Below the pieces are notes generated by a model. The model was not told where the DNA came from, did no database searches, and saw nothing but the letters and a program-made list of their open reading frames with translations. The position numbers and the translations under genes were made by a program. 18,268 nt of DNA from NCBI GenBank assembly GCA_964567755.1, contig CAZMNW010000059.1:1-18268 (forward strand). Reading direction: 5' to 3'. Of this stretch, positions 8,192 through 15,803 are shown piece after piece. The stretch is from DASRJW01 sp964567755 (lineage in GTDB: Bacteria; Krumholzibacteriota; Krumholzibacteriia; G020349025). Within the stretch, counting starts at the first letter, position 1. Each line of letters starts with the position of its first letter.

Positions 8192-8842
8192 ATAACGACC
8201 GAGCTGTTCCAGGAAACGGTCGATCCACCGGTCCTTTCGGATCCGCTGACGGCAGGAGCGGAATCGAATCGGGCGGCCGTTGCGCCCGCCGCTGGATTCA
8301 GGCGCAAACGCTATTGGGTCGATTGGACCTCGCAGCTCCCGATCACGACGCTCGTGGTGTTGGCGACACTTTTCTTCGTCGTCATGTTCAATGTCACCTT
8401 GCGCGATTTGAGCTCGGCGCGACGCGACCAAATCGCCGAGTCCTCTGCGATCAGCGAGCAGCTCGCGCGTGAGGATCGCGACTTCCATCGCTCGATTCTC
8501 GCGCTCTCGGGAGTTTTCGTCCTCTGTGTAGTGGTCGGCACGGTGGTCCTGACACAACGCAGCGCGGGGCCGATCGGGCGTATCCAGACACACCTGCAAC
8601 GCGTCTCACGCGGCGATCTCGATCATGTCGTGCGCTTGCGCAGGCGGGATCATTTCCAAGCGCTCGGCGAAACATGCAACGAGATGATCCGCAGCCTGGA
8701 GGAGCGCCGGCGTGCCGACATCACACGCCTCGAGCGCCTCGCCCTGGCCGCCGAGGGCGCCAGCACCCCTGGCGAAGCACGGGCCTTGGCGGCCAGCTTG
8801 CGCGCCTTCGCACGAGCCAAGGCACCGACCCCTCGCGAGTGA
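8192..8842 (+). CDS. HAMP-domain inner-membrane protein without an output domain (ATA start proposed)
   Basis: 216 aa if translation begins at ATA 8192; a conventional caller would give 162 aa from GTG 8354. The upstream extension is clearly protein-like: about 36 acidic and small residues, then the juxtamembrane stretch FRRKRYWVDWTSQLP leading into TM1 (about TTLVVLATLFFVVMFNV). A periplasmic segment of about 33 residues follows, then TM2 (SILALSGVFVLCVVVGTVVL), a HAMP domain (GPIGRIQTHLQRVSRGDLDHVVRLRRRDHFQALGETCNEM region, with the conserved P and the GDL turn) and a coiled-coil tail (IRSLEERRRADITRLERLAL). No kinase, cyclase, methyl-accepting or effector domain follows, so it may signal through a partner or be a structural two-helix protein. 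It lies 113 bp after tamB on the same strand. Either the start codon is non-canonical or the ATG has mutated. Confidence 0.72.
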   Translation: MTTELFQETVDPPVLSDPLTAGAESNRAAVAPAAGFRRKRYWVDWTSQLPITTLVVLATLFFVVMFNVTLRDLSSARRDQIAESSAISEQLAREDRDFHRSILALSGVFVLCVVVGTVVLTQRSAGPIGRIQTHLQRVSRGDLDHVVRLRRRDHFQALGETCNEMIRSLEERRRADITRLERLALAAEGASTPGEARALAASLRAFARAKAPTPRE

Positions 8843-9107
8843 GCAGCCTGCAAAGGACCGCCAGCTGATCCCGGCAAAGCCTCCTCGCGTTCCCCCCTTG
8901 CCGCCGGCGACGGCGAGCGGCGAAACGACGGCGCCGGGCCATGCCCAATTCGCGCGCTGGCGTGGGTTTGGCTCCCCGACCTTCCACAGAGTATCCCGAT
9001 CCGTTAAGTTCCGAATGTCGACCCGGCGCAAAGCCGTGCGGCGCCGTACACTAGCGGCGGCACGTGCCTTGGCCCGCGAACGGCCCTGACCATGGAGTGG
9101 TTTCCAA
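8843..9107. other. Non-coding gap between the HAMP gene and the ccs operon
   Basis: 265 bp with no convincing gene on either strand. It contains GC-rich short repeats but no hairpin with a T-run. A TACACT at 9047-9052 could be a -10 element of the downstream operon, but no -35 match lies at the right distance, so I do not call a promoter. The ribosome-binding site of the next gene (GGAGTGG) is at 9094-9100. Confidence 0.4.
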
Positions 9108-10250
9108 ATGGGATCGCACGGTTTGAAGTCCATCCTTCCCGCGGCTGCCACCTTGGTACTGTTCCTCACCTCTTGCAGCCAGGACGACATCCGAACCTAT
9201 TCGGCCCCAAAGGAAAGTCCAACTCCCGGCGCAACAGCCAGGGACGCGATGCCCGCCGCCGAGAACATGGCGACGGAAACCGTCCGCTGGGCGCTTCCTG
9301 CGGCCTGGGTGGAACGACCTGGTGAAGGCATGCGTTTCGCCACCGTGCTCCTCGAGCCAGAGAGCAATCCGCCACTCGAGCTGCGCGTGACGCCGCTGGC
9401 GCTCACCGCGCGCGACCCCCTCGCGAACGTCAACCGCTGGCGAGAGCAGATCGGCCTCGATCCCGTCGAACCTGGAGATCTGGCTCGTGTGGCTCGCAGC
9501 GTCGACATCGCCGGCCGTACTGCCCATCTCGTCGACATGACCGGGGTGGCGCATGGGACCGAGCCGGCGCGACGCATCCTGGCGGCGATCTTGCCGGGAG
9601 ACCAACAAGCCTGGTTTTTCCTGGTCTTGGATGATCCGGAACGTGTCGGCAAATACGCCGCGGCATTCGAAGAGTTCATCAAGACGGTACGAGTGGAGCA
9701 CGCCGTGGCTGCCTCCGAGCTGCCTCCGGGACATCCTCCCCTGGCCGCCGGGAGTCCCAGCGCCGGCGGGGCCAGAGATCCAGGGATGGCCGCGATGGCC
9801 GTTCCAGGGGCAAGTGAACCCGGAGACCATCCCTTGCACTGGACGACGCCTTCGGGCTGGGTCGAGTCACGCGAGAACAATCCGTCGCGAATCGCGTCCA
9901 TGTCCGTCGTCGATGGCGCACGTCGCGCCGAGGTGACGATCACGCGTTTCCCCGGCGCGGTCGGCGGCATGCTGGCCAACGTCAACCGCTGGCGCGGCCA
10001 AATCGGGCTGCAACCGGTAGCCGATCTGGCGCAACAGCCGATCGAAGCGCTCGAGATCGACGGCGTGCCGGCGCAACTGCTCGAAATCAACGCGGTGGGC
10101 GCGGTCCAGCGCCTCCTCGTTGTGCTCGTCCCACGTGACGATTTCACCTACTTCGTCAAGATGAGCGGCGACGATGCGCTGGTGGCCAAGCAACGCAGCA
10201 CCTTCGTCCAGTTCGCGCGCGGCGTTCGCTTCGACCACGGACCGTCGTGA
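9108..10250 (+). CDS. Periplasmic lipoprotein with two repeated ANVNRW domains, linked to cytochrome c maturation
   Basis: 380 aa, ATG with GGAGTGG 8 nt upstream. Signal peptide of lipoprotein type with lipobox LTSC; the lipidated cysteine is residue 23. A Ser/Pro/Ala-rich tether follows, then two homologous domains: residues about 60-197 and 244-375. Each opens with W-x-x-P-x-x-W-V, contains ANVNRWR-x-QIGL-x-PV (at 106-120 and 290-304), a middle section with IAGRTAHL or IDGVPAQL, and ends near VRxxH or VRFDH. A Pro/Gly-rich linker (about 205-243) separates them. I recall proteins with this ANVNRW signature next to resB/ccsA in several phyla but no defined function; a periplasmic accessory to haem delivery or apocytochrome handling is an inference from position. 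It ends 12 bp before resB. Confidence 0.8.
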   Translation: MGSHGLKSILPAAATLVLFLTSCSQDDIRTYSAPKESPTPGATARDAMPAAENMATETVRWALPAAWVERPGEGMRFATVLLEPESNPPLELRVTPLALTARDPLANVNRWREQIGLDPVEPGDLARVARSVDIAGRTAHLVDMTGVAHGTEPARRILAAILPGDQQAWFFLVLDDPERVGKYAAAFEEFIKTVRVEHAVAASELPPGHPPLAAGSPSAGGARDPGMAAMAVPGASEPGDHPLHWTTPSGWVESRENNPSRIASMSVVDGARRAEVTITRFPGAVGGMLANVNRWRGQIGLQPVADLAQQPIEALEIDGVPAQLLEINAVGAVQRLLVVLVPRDDFTYFVKMSGDDALVAKQRSTFVQFARGVRFDHGPS

Positions 10251-10261
10251 GGATTGCAGGC

Positions 10262-11479
10262 ATGAGCGGAAACTCCACTGCGCGCGCCCTCATCAAACCG
10301 CTGGCGTCGTTGCGCCTCACGGTGGGGTTGCTCGCCTGCTCCATCTTTCTCATCTTCTCCGGCACTTGGGCGCAGATCGACATGGGCATTTGGACGACGC
10401 TCGAGACCTATTTCCGTGCATTCTTCGTCTGGATCCCGTTTCGCATCTTCTTGCCGCGAGATTGGAATGTTCCCGGCGGTATTCCGTTCCCCGGCGGCTG
10501 GCTCATCGGCGGCCTGTTGATGCTCAACTTGGTCACGGCGCACGCCGTGCGCTTCCGCTACAACCGCAAGCGCGCCGGGATTCTGCTCATCCACTTCGGG
10601 CTCATCCTGTTGCTGGTCGGCGAACTGATCACTGGGCTTGAAGCGCACGAGAGCCGCATGAGCATCGACGAAGGCCAAACCGTGGATTTCGCCGAAGACA
10701 CGCGCAGCGTCGAGCTCGCCATCATCGACTCGTCCGACCCGACGCGCGACTGGGTGGTTGCGATCCCGGAATCCCGTCTGCGCCACGCGACCTTGGTCCA
10801 GGACACCCGGCTGCCCTTCGACGTGCAGGTCGAAGCCTACTTTCACAACGCCGAGCTGTTCGAGGGCGGCGATCAGGACATGGCCGCCGCTGCCGCCGCC
10901 CCGCTGGCCAACCGCGGTTTCGCCGCCGAGCTCGGCGCGCGCGCCAGGCCACGGCCGCCGACGAGCGGCGTCGATCAGGACGAAATCGACCTGCCGGCGG
11001 CGTACGTCAGCGTGTTGAAGGACGGGCGCAATCACGGCACCTACCTGGCAGCGCTTTACTTCTCGCTCGTGCCGCGATTCGGGCCTCAGGACGTACAGGT
11101 CGGCGACAAGACCTACCGGATGGCGCTGCGCTACGTGCGCGACTACAAGCCGTACTCGATCTCGCTCCTCGATTTCCGCCACGACCGCTATCTCGGGACC
11201 GAGACCCCGCGCAACTTCTCGAGCCGCATTCGCCTGGTGGATGCGGCGCACAACGAGGACCGCGAGGTCCTGATCTACATGAACAACCCGCTGCGCTATC
11301 GCGGCGAGACGTTCTACCAAGCGAGTTTCAAACAAGGCGATGGCGGCACGGTGCTGCAAGTGGTGCGCAATCCGGGATGGCTGTTGCCATACGTGGCATG
11401 CACGGTAGGCGCGCTGGGGATGATGCTCCAGTTCGGCACCCATCTCCTGCGCTTCATCCGAAGGACACGAACCGCATGA
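10262..11479 (+). CDS. resB: ResB-like (Ccs1/CcsB) cytochrome c biogenesis protein
   Basis: 405 aa from ATG 10262, preceded by AGGA at 10250-10253; a GTG at 10247 overlapping the previous stop is less likely. Topology is that of System II ResB/Ccs1: TM1 about 15-35 (SLRLTVGLLACSIFLIFSGT), TM2 about 78-96, TM3 about 104-125 with a histidine in LLIHFGLILLLVGELITG (His111), a large periplasmic domain (about 126-370, including ALYFSLVPRFGPQ and NNPLRYRGETFYQASF, the latter a ResB hallmark), and a C-terminal TM4 (about 373-395) followed by a basic tail. ResB works with CcsA as the haem exporter and cytochrome c synthetase, attaching haem covalently to CXXCH motifs outside the inner membrane. Its last codons overlap the next gene (ATGA). 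No thioredoxin-like ResA or CcdA is in the window. Confidence 0.9.
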   Translation: MSGNSTARALIKPLASLRLTVGLLACSIFLIFSGTWAQIDMGIWTTLETYFRAFFVWIPFRIFLPRDWNVPGGIPFPGGWLIGGLLMLNLVTAHAVRFRYNRKRAGILLIHFGLILLLVGELITGLEAHESRMSIDEGQTVDFAEDTRSVELAIIDSSDPTRDWVVAIPESRLRHATLVQDTRLPFDVQVEAYFHNAELFEGGDQDMAAAAAAPLANRGFAAELGARARPRPPTSGVDQDEIDLPAAYVSVLKDGRNHGTYLAALYFSLVPRFGPQDVQVGDKTYRMALRYVRDYKPYSISLLDFRHDRYLGTETPRNFSSRIRLVDAAHNEDREVLIYMNNPLRYRGETFYQASFKQGDGGTVLQVVRNPGWLLPYVACTVGALGMMLQFGTHLLRFIRRTRTA

Positions 11480-13266
11480 ATGCTCCGTCGCGATCGGCTC
11501 GACTCGCGCGCGCACTGCCGTGGCTGGCGCTGGCGTTGGCGGTGCTCTACGCCGTTGCGGCGTTGCGCCCGGCGCGAGACGGGCGCTTTCCGTTGTCGCA
11601 GTTCGCGCGCTTGCCGATCGTCGATCTCGGCCGCCCCAAGCCATTGGATACTTTCGCGCGCTCGACCTTGCTCATCGTGTCGAGCAAGCAGAGCTTCTAC
11701 CTCGCGGACGCAGATGGCACTTCCGACCGCAATGAGGCGAAAGGCCACGCCAAACACAGTGCCCTCGAATGGTTGCTCGATGTCATGGCGCGGCCCGAGC
11801 GCGCCCGCAGTTACCGCGTCGTCCGCATCGATCATCCCGACATCAAGGCCGTTCTCGGCGCCGATCCCGAGCGCAAGTACTTCTCCGTCGACGAGATCGT
11901 CACCCGCCGTGCCGAGCTCGAAGCCCAGATCCAGCGTGCCAACGAAGTGCCTGCGGGCGACCGCAATTCTTACCAACGCGCCATCCTCGAGCTGGCACAG
12001 CATTTGAGCGTTTACTTCCATGCCGAGGCCGTGGCGGAACTGCTGCTCGTGCCGCCCGCGCCAGCGAGCGAAGAGTGGGCGACAATCGCGACCGCGCGCC
12101 ACCAGGCCGACGAGCACGGCACCGATTCCCCCGCCACCGACGCCTACCTCCAGGTGATGCAAGGGTGGCGAGACGACGATCCCGTGACGTTCGGGATGGC
12201 CGTGGGGTCGTACCAACAGTGGCTCGAGACCACACAACCGCGTCTGATGCGGACCATCGGCATGGAGGTCCAGTTCAATCACGCCGCCATCTTCCTGCGC
12301 GCCATCTCCCTCTACGTGATCGTCTTCCTGCTGGCGGCGCTGTCGTGGCTGCGAATGACTCCGGCGCTCTCCAAGTCGGCGCTCTGGGTGCTCGGCGTGG
12401 CACTCGCACTGCACACCCTGGGCCTGGTGATGCGCACGGTGATTCAGGGCCGCCCACCGGTCACCAATTTGTACTCGTCGGCGATTTTCGTCGGCTGGGG
12501 CGCTGCCGTGCTCGGTCTCGTCCTGGAGCGCATTTATCGCAACGGCATCGGCGCGGTGACCGCCGCGGGCACCGGTTTCCTCACCCTGCTGGTGGCGCAC
12601 AACCTGGCGCTCGACGGCGACACGATGACGATGATGCAGGCCGTGCTCGACACCAACTTTTGGCTCGCCACACACGTCGTCGTCATCACGCTCGGGTACG
12701 CGTCGACGTTCCTGGCCGGTTTCCTGGGGATTCTCTACATCTTGCGCGGGGTGTTCACGCGCGGCCTCGGAGCCCAGGAGCAGACGAGTCTCACGCGCAT
12801 GATCTACGGCATCGTGTGCTTCGCCACCTTGTTCAGCTTCGTCGGCACCATCTTGGGCGGCATTTGGGCCGACCAGTCCTGGGGTCGATTCTGGGGCTGG
12901 GATCCCAAGGAGAACGGCGCTCTGCTCATCGTGCTGTGGAACGCACTCGTCCTGCACGCGCGCTTTGGCGGCTTGATCCGCCAGCGCGGCCTCGCAGTCA
13001 TGGCGGTCGCCGGCAACATCGTCACCAGCTGGTCATGGTTCGGCACCAACATGCTGGGCGTGGGTCTGCATGCCTACGGCTTCATCGATTCGGCCGTATT
13101 CTGGATGTTCATCTTCGTCGGCACGCAGCTCGGTCTCATCGGCATCGGTCTCGTGCCGATGCACCGCTGGCGCAGCATGCAGGCGACTCAGCACGGCCGC
13201 GCAGCGCGCGCCGTCAAGCACCCGAGCGCGCCGTTGGCACCGCCGGCGCCGGAATCCCCGCGCTGA
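11476..13266 (+). CDS. ccsA: CcsA/ResC haem exporter and cytochrome c synthetase with an N-terminal extension
   Basis: 596 aa from ATG 11476, overlapping the resB stop in ATGA, with AAGGA 10 nt upstream. An N-terminal membrane helix (about 12-30) and a mostly soluble region (about 35-265, with GRPKPLDTFARSTLL near 55-70) precede the CcsA domain, which has about eight membrane helices (from about 275). The tryptophan-rich haem-binding WWD motif is intact: W464-ADQSWGRF-W473-GWDPKENGA. Candidate haem-ligand histidines lie at 313 (ALHTLG), 400 (ATHVVV) and 532 (GLHAYG). The family moves haem to the periplasmic face and ligates it to apocytochrome c together with ResB. The extended N-terminus with the PLDT(F/L)AR segment is known from CcsA proteins of several non-proteobacterial phyla, so it is probably not a local fusion. 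The C-terminal 40 residues are basic and Pro/Ala-rich. Confidence 0.92.
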   Translation: MNAPSRSARLARALPWLALALAVLYAVAALRPARDGRFPLSQFARLPIVDLGRPKPLDTFARSTLLIVSSKQSFYLADADGTSDRNEAKGHAKHSALEWLLDVMARPERARSYRVVRIDHPDIKAVLGADPERKYFSVDEIVTRRAELEAQIQRANEVPAGDRNSYQRAILELAQHLSVYFHAEAVAELLLVPPAPASEEWATIATARHQADEHGTDSPATDAYLQVMQGWRDDDPVTFGMAVGSYQQWLETTQPRLMRTIGMEVQFNHAAIFLRAISLYVIVFLLAALSWLRMTPALSKSALWVLGVALALHTLGLVMRTVIQGRPPVTNLYSSAIFVGWGAAVLGLVLERIYRNGIGAVTAAGTGFLTLLVAHNLALDGDTMTMMQAVLDTNFWLATHVVVITLGYASTFLAGFLGILYILRGVFTRGLGAQEQTSLTRMIYGIVCFATLFSFVGTILGGIWADQSWGRFWGWDPKENGALLIVLWNALVLHARFGGLIRQRGLAVMAVAGNIVTSWSWFGTNMLGVGLHAYGFIDSAVFWMFIFVGTQLGLIGIGLVPMHRWRSMQATQHGRAARAVKHPSAPLAPPAPESPR

Positions 13267-13282
13267 TCCACGCGCTCAGGTG

Positions 13283-13296
13283 ACGACTCGAGTCGT
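13283..13296. promoter_or_regulatory. Perfect 14-bp palindrome next to the -35 of the first paralog
   Basis: ACGACTCGAGTCGT, 17 bp after the ccsA stop and directly abutting the TTGACA of the next gene. It has no T-run, so an operator is more likely than a terminator. The second paralog's upstream region lacks it although the rest of that region is related. Confidence 0.4.
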
Positions 13297-13323
13297 TTGA
13301 CACCCCGCTCACGCAGGCATAAC
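13297..13323 (+). promoter_or_regulatory. Candidate promoter of the first Cys-rich exported protein
   Basis: TTGACA (13297-13302) and CATAAC (13318-13323) with a 15-nt spacer, or ATAACT with 16. The -35 is a perfect consensus and the same GTTTGACA...GGCATA arrangement recurs before the second paralog. The gene therefore appears to have its own promoter and is not simply the tail of the ccs operon. Confidence 0.5.
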
Positions 13324-13380
13324 TTCCAACTGCTCTCTGCGACTCGTGCCTTGGCGTTCATCGCCGGAGGGAGAGCAGTC

Positions 13381-14547
13381 ATGCGGAATCTCGAGCGTTC
13401 CATTTGGGTATTCATTGCGTCGATGATCTCGTGGTCGCCACCGTGGCTGTCCTCGGCATACGCGATCGAGAACATCCACGACGAAATCTGGCATTACGCG
13501 CCCGGAGGCCTGCCGCTCGCACCACAACGCACGTGGGTCAGCGGGCAATTCGAGGCCGATCTCACCGAGCGCGACCTACAGTCCGGTGTCGCCTTCAGCC
13601 TGGTGCGCACTGACGCGAGCGGTCACAGTGTCGACATGCTGCGCTTTGCGATCACCGGGCTGGACCTGCCGGCGGCGGGGGCGCCGGTCAACATCAACTT
13701 CACCCTCGGGCTGTCCTGCGACGGGACGAGCGACAGCTTCTGGGTCGAGCCCGGAATGGCAATCATCAGCTTCTGCCACCCGACCAACGGCGCCGTGCCG
13801 GTGATGTTCCGCGACGGGGCGAACGGCGAGCGCTTCCTGGTGGACGGTGCCGACACCTTCGGCATCGCCGTCGTGGATGAGAGCGGACGGCCGGGAGCGC
13901 ATCCCATCGCGAGCGATGCCCTGCACTGCGGGGGAAGCCTTGGAGTCATCCAGTCGGAGGAACAAGCGAGTGCGTTTTTCCTGCAGCAGAAAAGTGCGGT
14001 GCCGGCGCGCCTGCAGGAGGGTGGCGACTCGGGCTGGCTCGGCGTCTACTTCGATCCTGCGGGAACCGTGTGTCAGGGCAAGATCGAGCCCGGTCAGCCA
14101 GGGACGATCTACATCCTGGCGAAGACGCGCGGGCTGACCGCATGTGGCCTTACCGGCGCGGAATTCCGTTTCACCGGACTGCCGGCGTCGTGGACGGTGT
14201 TCCCGGTGCCGAACTCCGGAATGTTCAACCTCGGCGACCCCTTCGGCCAGGGCGTCGTTTCCGTCTTCGGCAACTGCCAGACCGCGGAGACCACGTTGCT
14301 CTACACGGTCTTGGTCTTCGCCACGTCGGTGGAGGAGAATGTCGAGCTGGGTCTCGAAATGCGCAACCCGCCCACGGGCGTGTTGACGAAATGCCCGGTC
14401 TTCCTCATGTGCGATTTTCCAATGTTCGCCATGATCTGCGTGGAGACGGTTCCATGCTTCGTCAACGCCAAGACCGCACGCGCCTGCGAGACTCCGCTCG
14501 CGGCCTTGAATTCGACATGGGGTGGTGTGAAAGAGCTATATCGCTGA
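13381..14547 (+). CDS. Exported cysteine-rich protein of unknown function, paralog 1 of a tandem pair
   Basis: 388 aa from ATG 13381, with GGAGGGAG just upstream. Signal peptide: MRNLERSIWVFIASMISW..., probable cleavage after AYA at residue 28. The mature protein (about 360 aa) is beta-rich, has no further membrane helix and contains 11 cysteines (113, 132, 183, 231, 255, 299, 338, 344, 353, 359, 369), suggesting several disulfides in the periplasm or outside the cell. The second half begins with GDSGWLGVYFD and contains PGQPGTIYILAK and EFRFTGLPASW; it reads like an extracellular beta-sandwich. The C-terminus is STWGGVKELYR, identical in paralog 2. I recall similar secreted proteins ending in a W-x-x-x-K-x-LYR tail in Eisenbacteria-like genomes, but know of no function. 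Candidates are a surface protein, a binding protein or a cargo with a C-terminal sorting tail. Confidence 0.78.
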   Translation: MRNLERSIWVFIASMISWSPPWLSSAYAIENIHDEIWHYAPGGLPLAPQRTWVSGQFEADLTERDLQSGVAFSLVRTDASGHSVDMLRFAITGLDLPAAGAPVNINFTLGLSCDGTSDSFWVEPGMAIISFCHPTNGAVPVMFRDGANGERFLVDGADTFGIAVVDESGRPGAHPIASDALHCGGSLGVIQSEEQASAFFLQQKSAVPARLQEGGDSGWLGVYFDPAGTVCQGKIEPGQPGTIYILAKTRGLTACGLTGAEFRFTGLPASWTVFPVPNSGMFNLGDPFGQGVVSVFGNCQTAETTLLYTVLVFATSVEENVELGLEMRNPPTGVLTKCPVFLMCDFPMFAMICVETVPCFVNAKTARACETPLAALNSTWGGVKELYR

Positions 14548-14577
14548 TCCACGCGCACAATCGACAACGCCAGTGGT

Positions 14578-14605
14578 TTGACAGCCCACCACAGAACGGC
14601 ATAGT
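14578..14605 (+). promoter_or_regulatory. Candidate promoter of the second paralog
   Basis: TTGACA (14578-14583), 16-nt spacer, CATAGT (14600-14605). It is the duplicate of the promoter before paralog 1. A ribosome-binding site AAGGAG follows at 14651-14656. Confidence 0.5.
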
Positions 14606-14663
14606 TTGTATCTGTATTCTGCTGCTCCTGCCACCGCGTTCACCGCCCGGAAGGAGAGCGGTC

Positions 14664-15803
14664 ATGACGATTCTCGAACGTTCCATTTGGGTATTCATTG
14701 CGTCGATGATCTTGTGGTCGCCACCGTGGCTGTCCTCGGCCTACGCGCTCGAGAACGTCCATGACGAAACCTGGGAATACTCCTCGTCAAAGGTCGTCGG
14801 GCAATTCGAGGGCGATCTCACCGAGCACGATCTGCAGTCTGGGATCACATTCAGCGTCGTTCGCACCGGCCCGAACGGTGGCGGCGTCGAGTTGCTGCGC
14901 TAGGTGATCACCGGTCTGGATCTGCCGGCAGCGGGGACACCGGTCAACATCCTTTTTGGCTTTCTGCTGTCCTGCGACGGCACGAGCGACAGCTTCTGGG
15001 TCGAGCCCGGTGGCGGAACGATCAGCTTGTGCCGTCCGACTGACGGCGCCGTAGTGCTGCCATTGCGCGACGTGACGAATGGCCAGCGTTTCCGGGTAGA
15101 GAGTCCCGACGCTTTCGGGATCGCGGTCGTGGACGAAAACGGTCGGCGTGGAGCGCATCCCACTCCGAGCGATGCCTTGCGCTGCGGCGGCAGTCCGAGC
15201 GTCGTGCAGATGGAAGAGGCAATGCGCCAGTTCTTCACGCAGCAGAAAAGCGCTACGCGGGCGCGCCTGCAGGAGGGTGGCGACTCGGGTTGGCTCGGCG
15301 TCTACTTCGATGCGGCGGGAACCGTGTGCCAGGGTACCATCCAGCCAGGTCAGCCCGGGACGGTTTACATCCTGGCCAAAATGCGCGGGCTGACCGCTTG
15401 CGGTTTCGTCGGCGCGGAGTTCCGCTTCACCGGACTGCCGGCCTCGTGGATGGTGTTTCCGGTGGCAAACTCAGGAATGATCAACATTGGCGACCCCTTC
15501 GGCAATGGCGTGATTTCCGCCTTCAGCACCTGCCAGACCACGGACGCCACATTGCTCTACACGGTCTTGGTCCTCGCCACATCCGTGGAGGAGAACGTCG
15601 AACTGCGTCTCGAAAAACGCAACCCGCCGTCGAACCCGAGGGATCAGTGCCCGCTCCTTGTCCTGTGCAACTATCCATTCCTCCAAATGATCTGCGTGGA
15701 GACAGTTCCATGCTTCGTCAACGCCAAGACCGCGCGTGCCCGCGAGACTCCGCTCGCGGCCACGAACTCGACATGGGGTGGTGTGAAAGAGCTGTATCGC
15801 TGA
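14664..15803 (+). pseudogene. Exported cysteine-rich protein, paralog 2, interrupted by an in-frame amber codon
   Basis: Starts at ATG 14664 with AAGGAG upstream; the signal peptide is nearly identical to paralog 1 (ERSIWVFIASMI, WSPPWLSSAYA). After 79 codons TAG (14901-14903) stands where paralog 1 has Phe89; the next codon is GTG and the frame stays open to the TGA at 15801-15803, 299 further codons. No frameshift or second stop occurs, and 10 of the 11 cysteines and the tail STWGGVKELYR are kept. Relative to paralog 1 it lacks 9 residues near position 40-50. Possible readings are a recent null allele, amber readthrough, or two polypeptides with restart at GTG 14904 (no clear ribosome-binding site and no signal peptide for the second part). 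The simplest call is a young pseudogene. Confidence 0.75.

Noticed and set aside
8173..8472. TTG at 8173 as a start in another frame behind GAGGAGC
   Set aside because: The resulting translation is Arg/Gly/Gln-rich shadow sequence, while the neighbouring frame holds clear membrane helices and a HAMP domain.
9047..9052. TACACT as a -10 box for the ccs operon
   Set aside because: No -35 resemblance lies 16-18 nt upstream; a single hexamer match is too weak.
14904..15803. An independent 299-aa gene starting at GTG 14904
   Set aside because: It has no Shine-Dalgarno and no signal peptide, and it aligns end to end with the middle and end of paralog 1, so it is the continuation of the interrupted gene.
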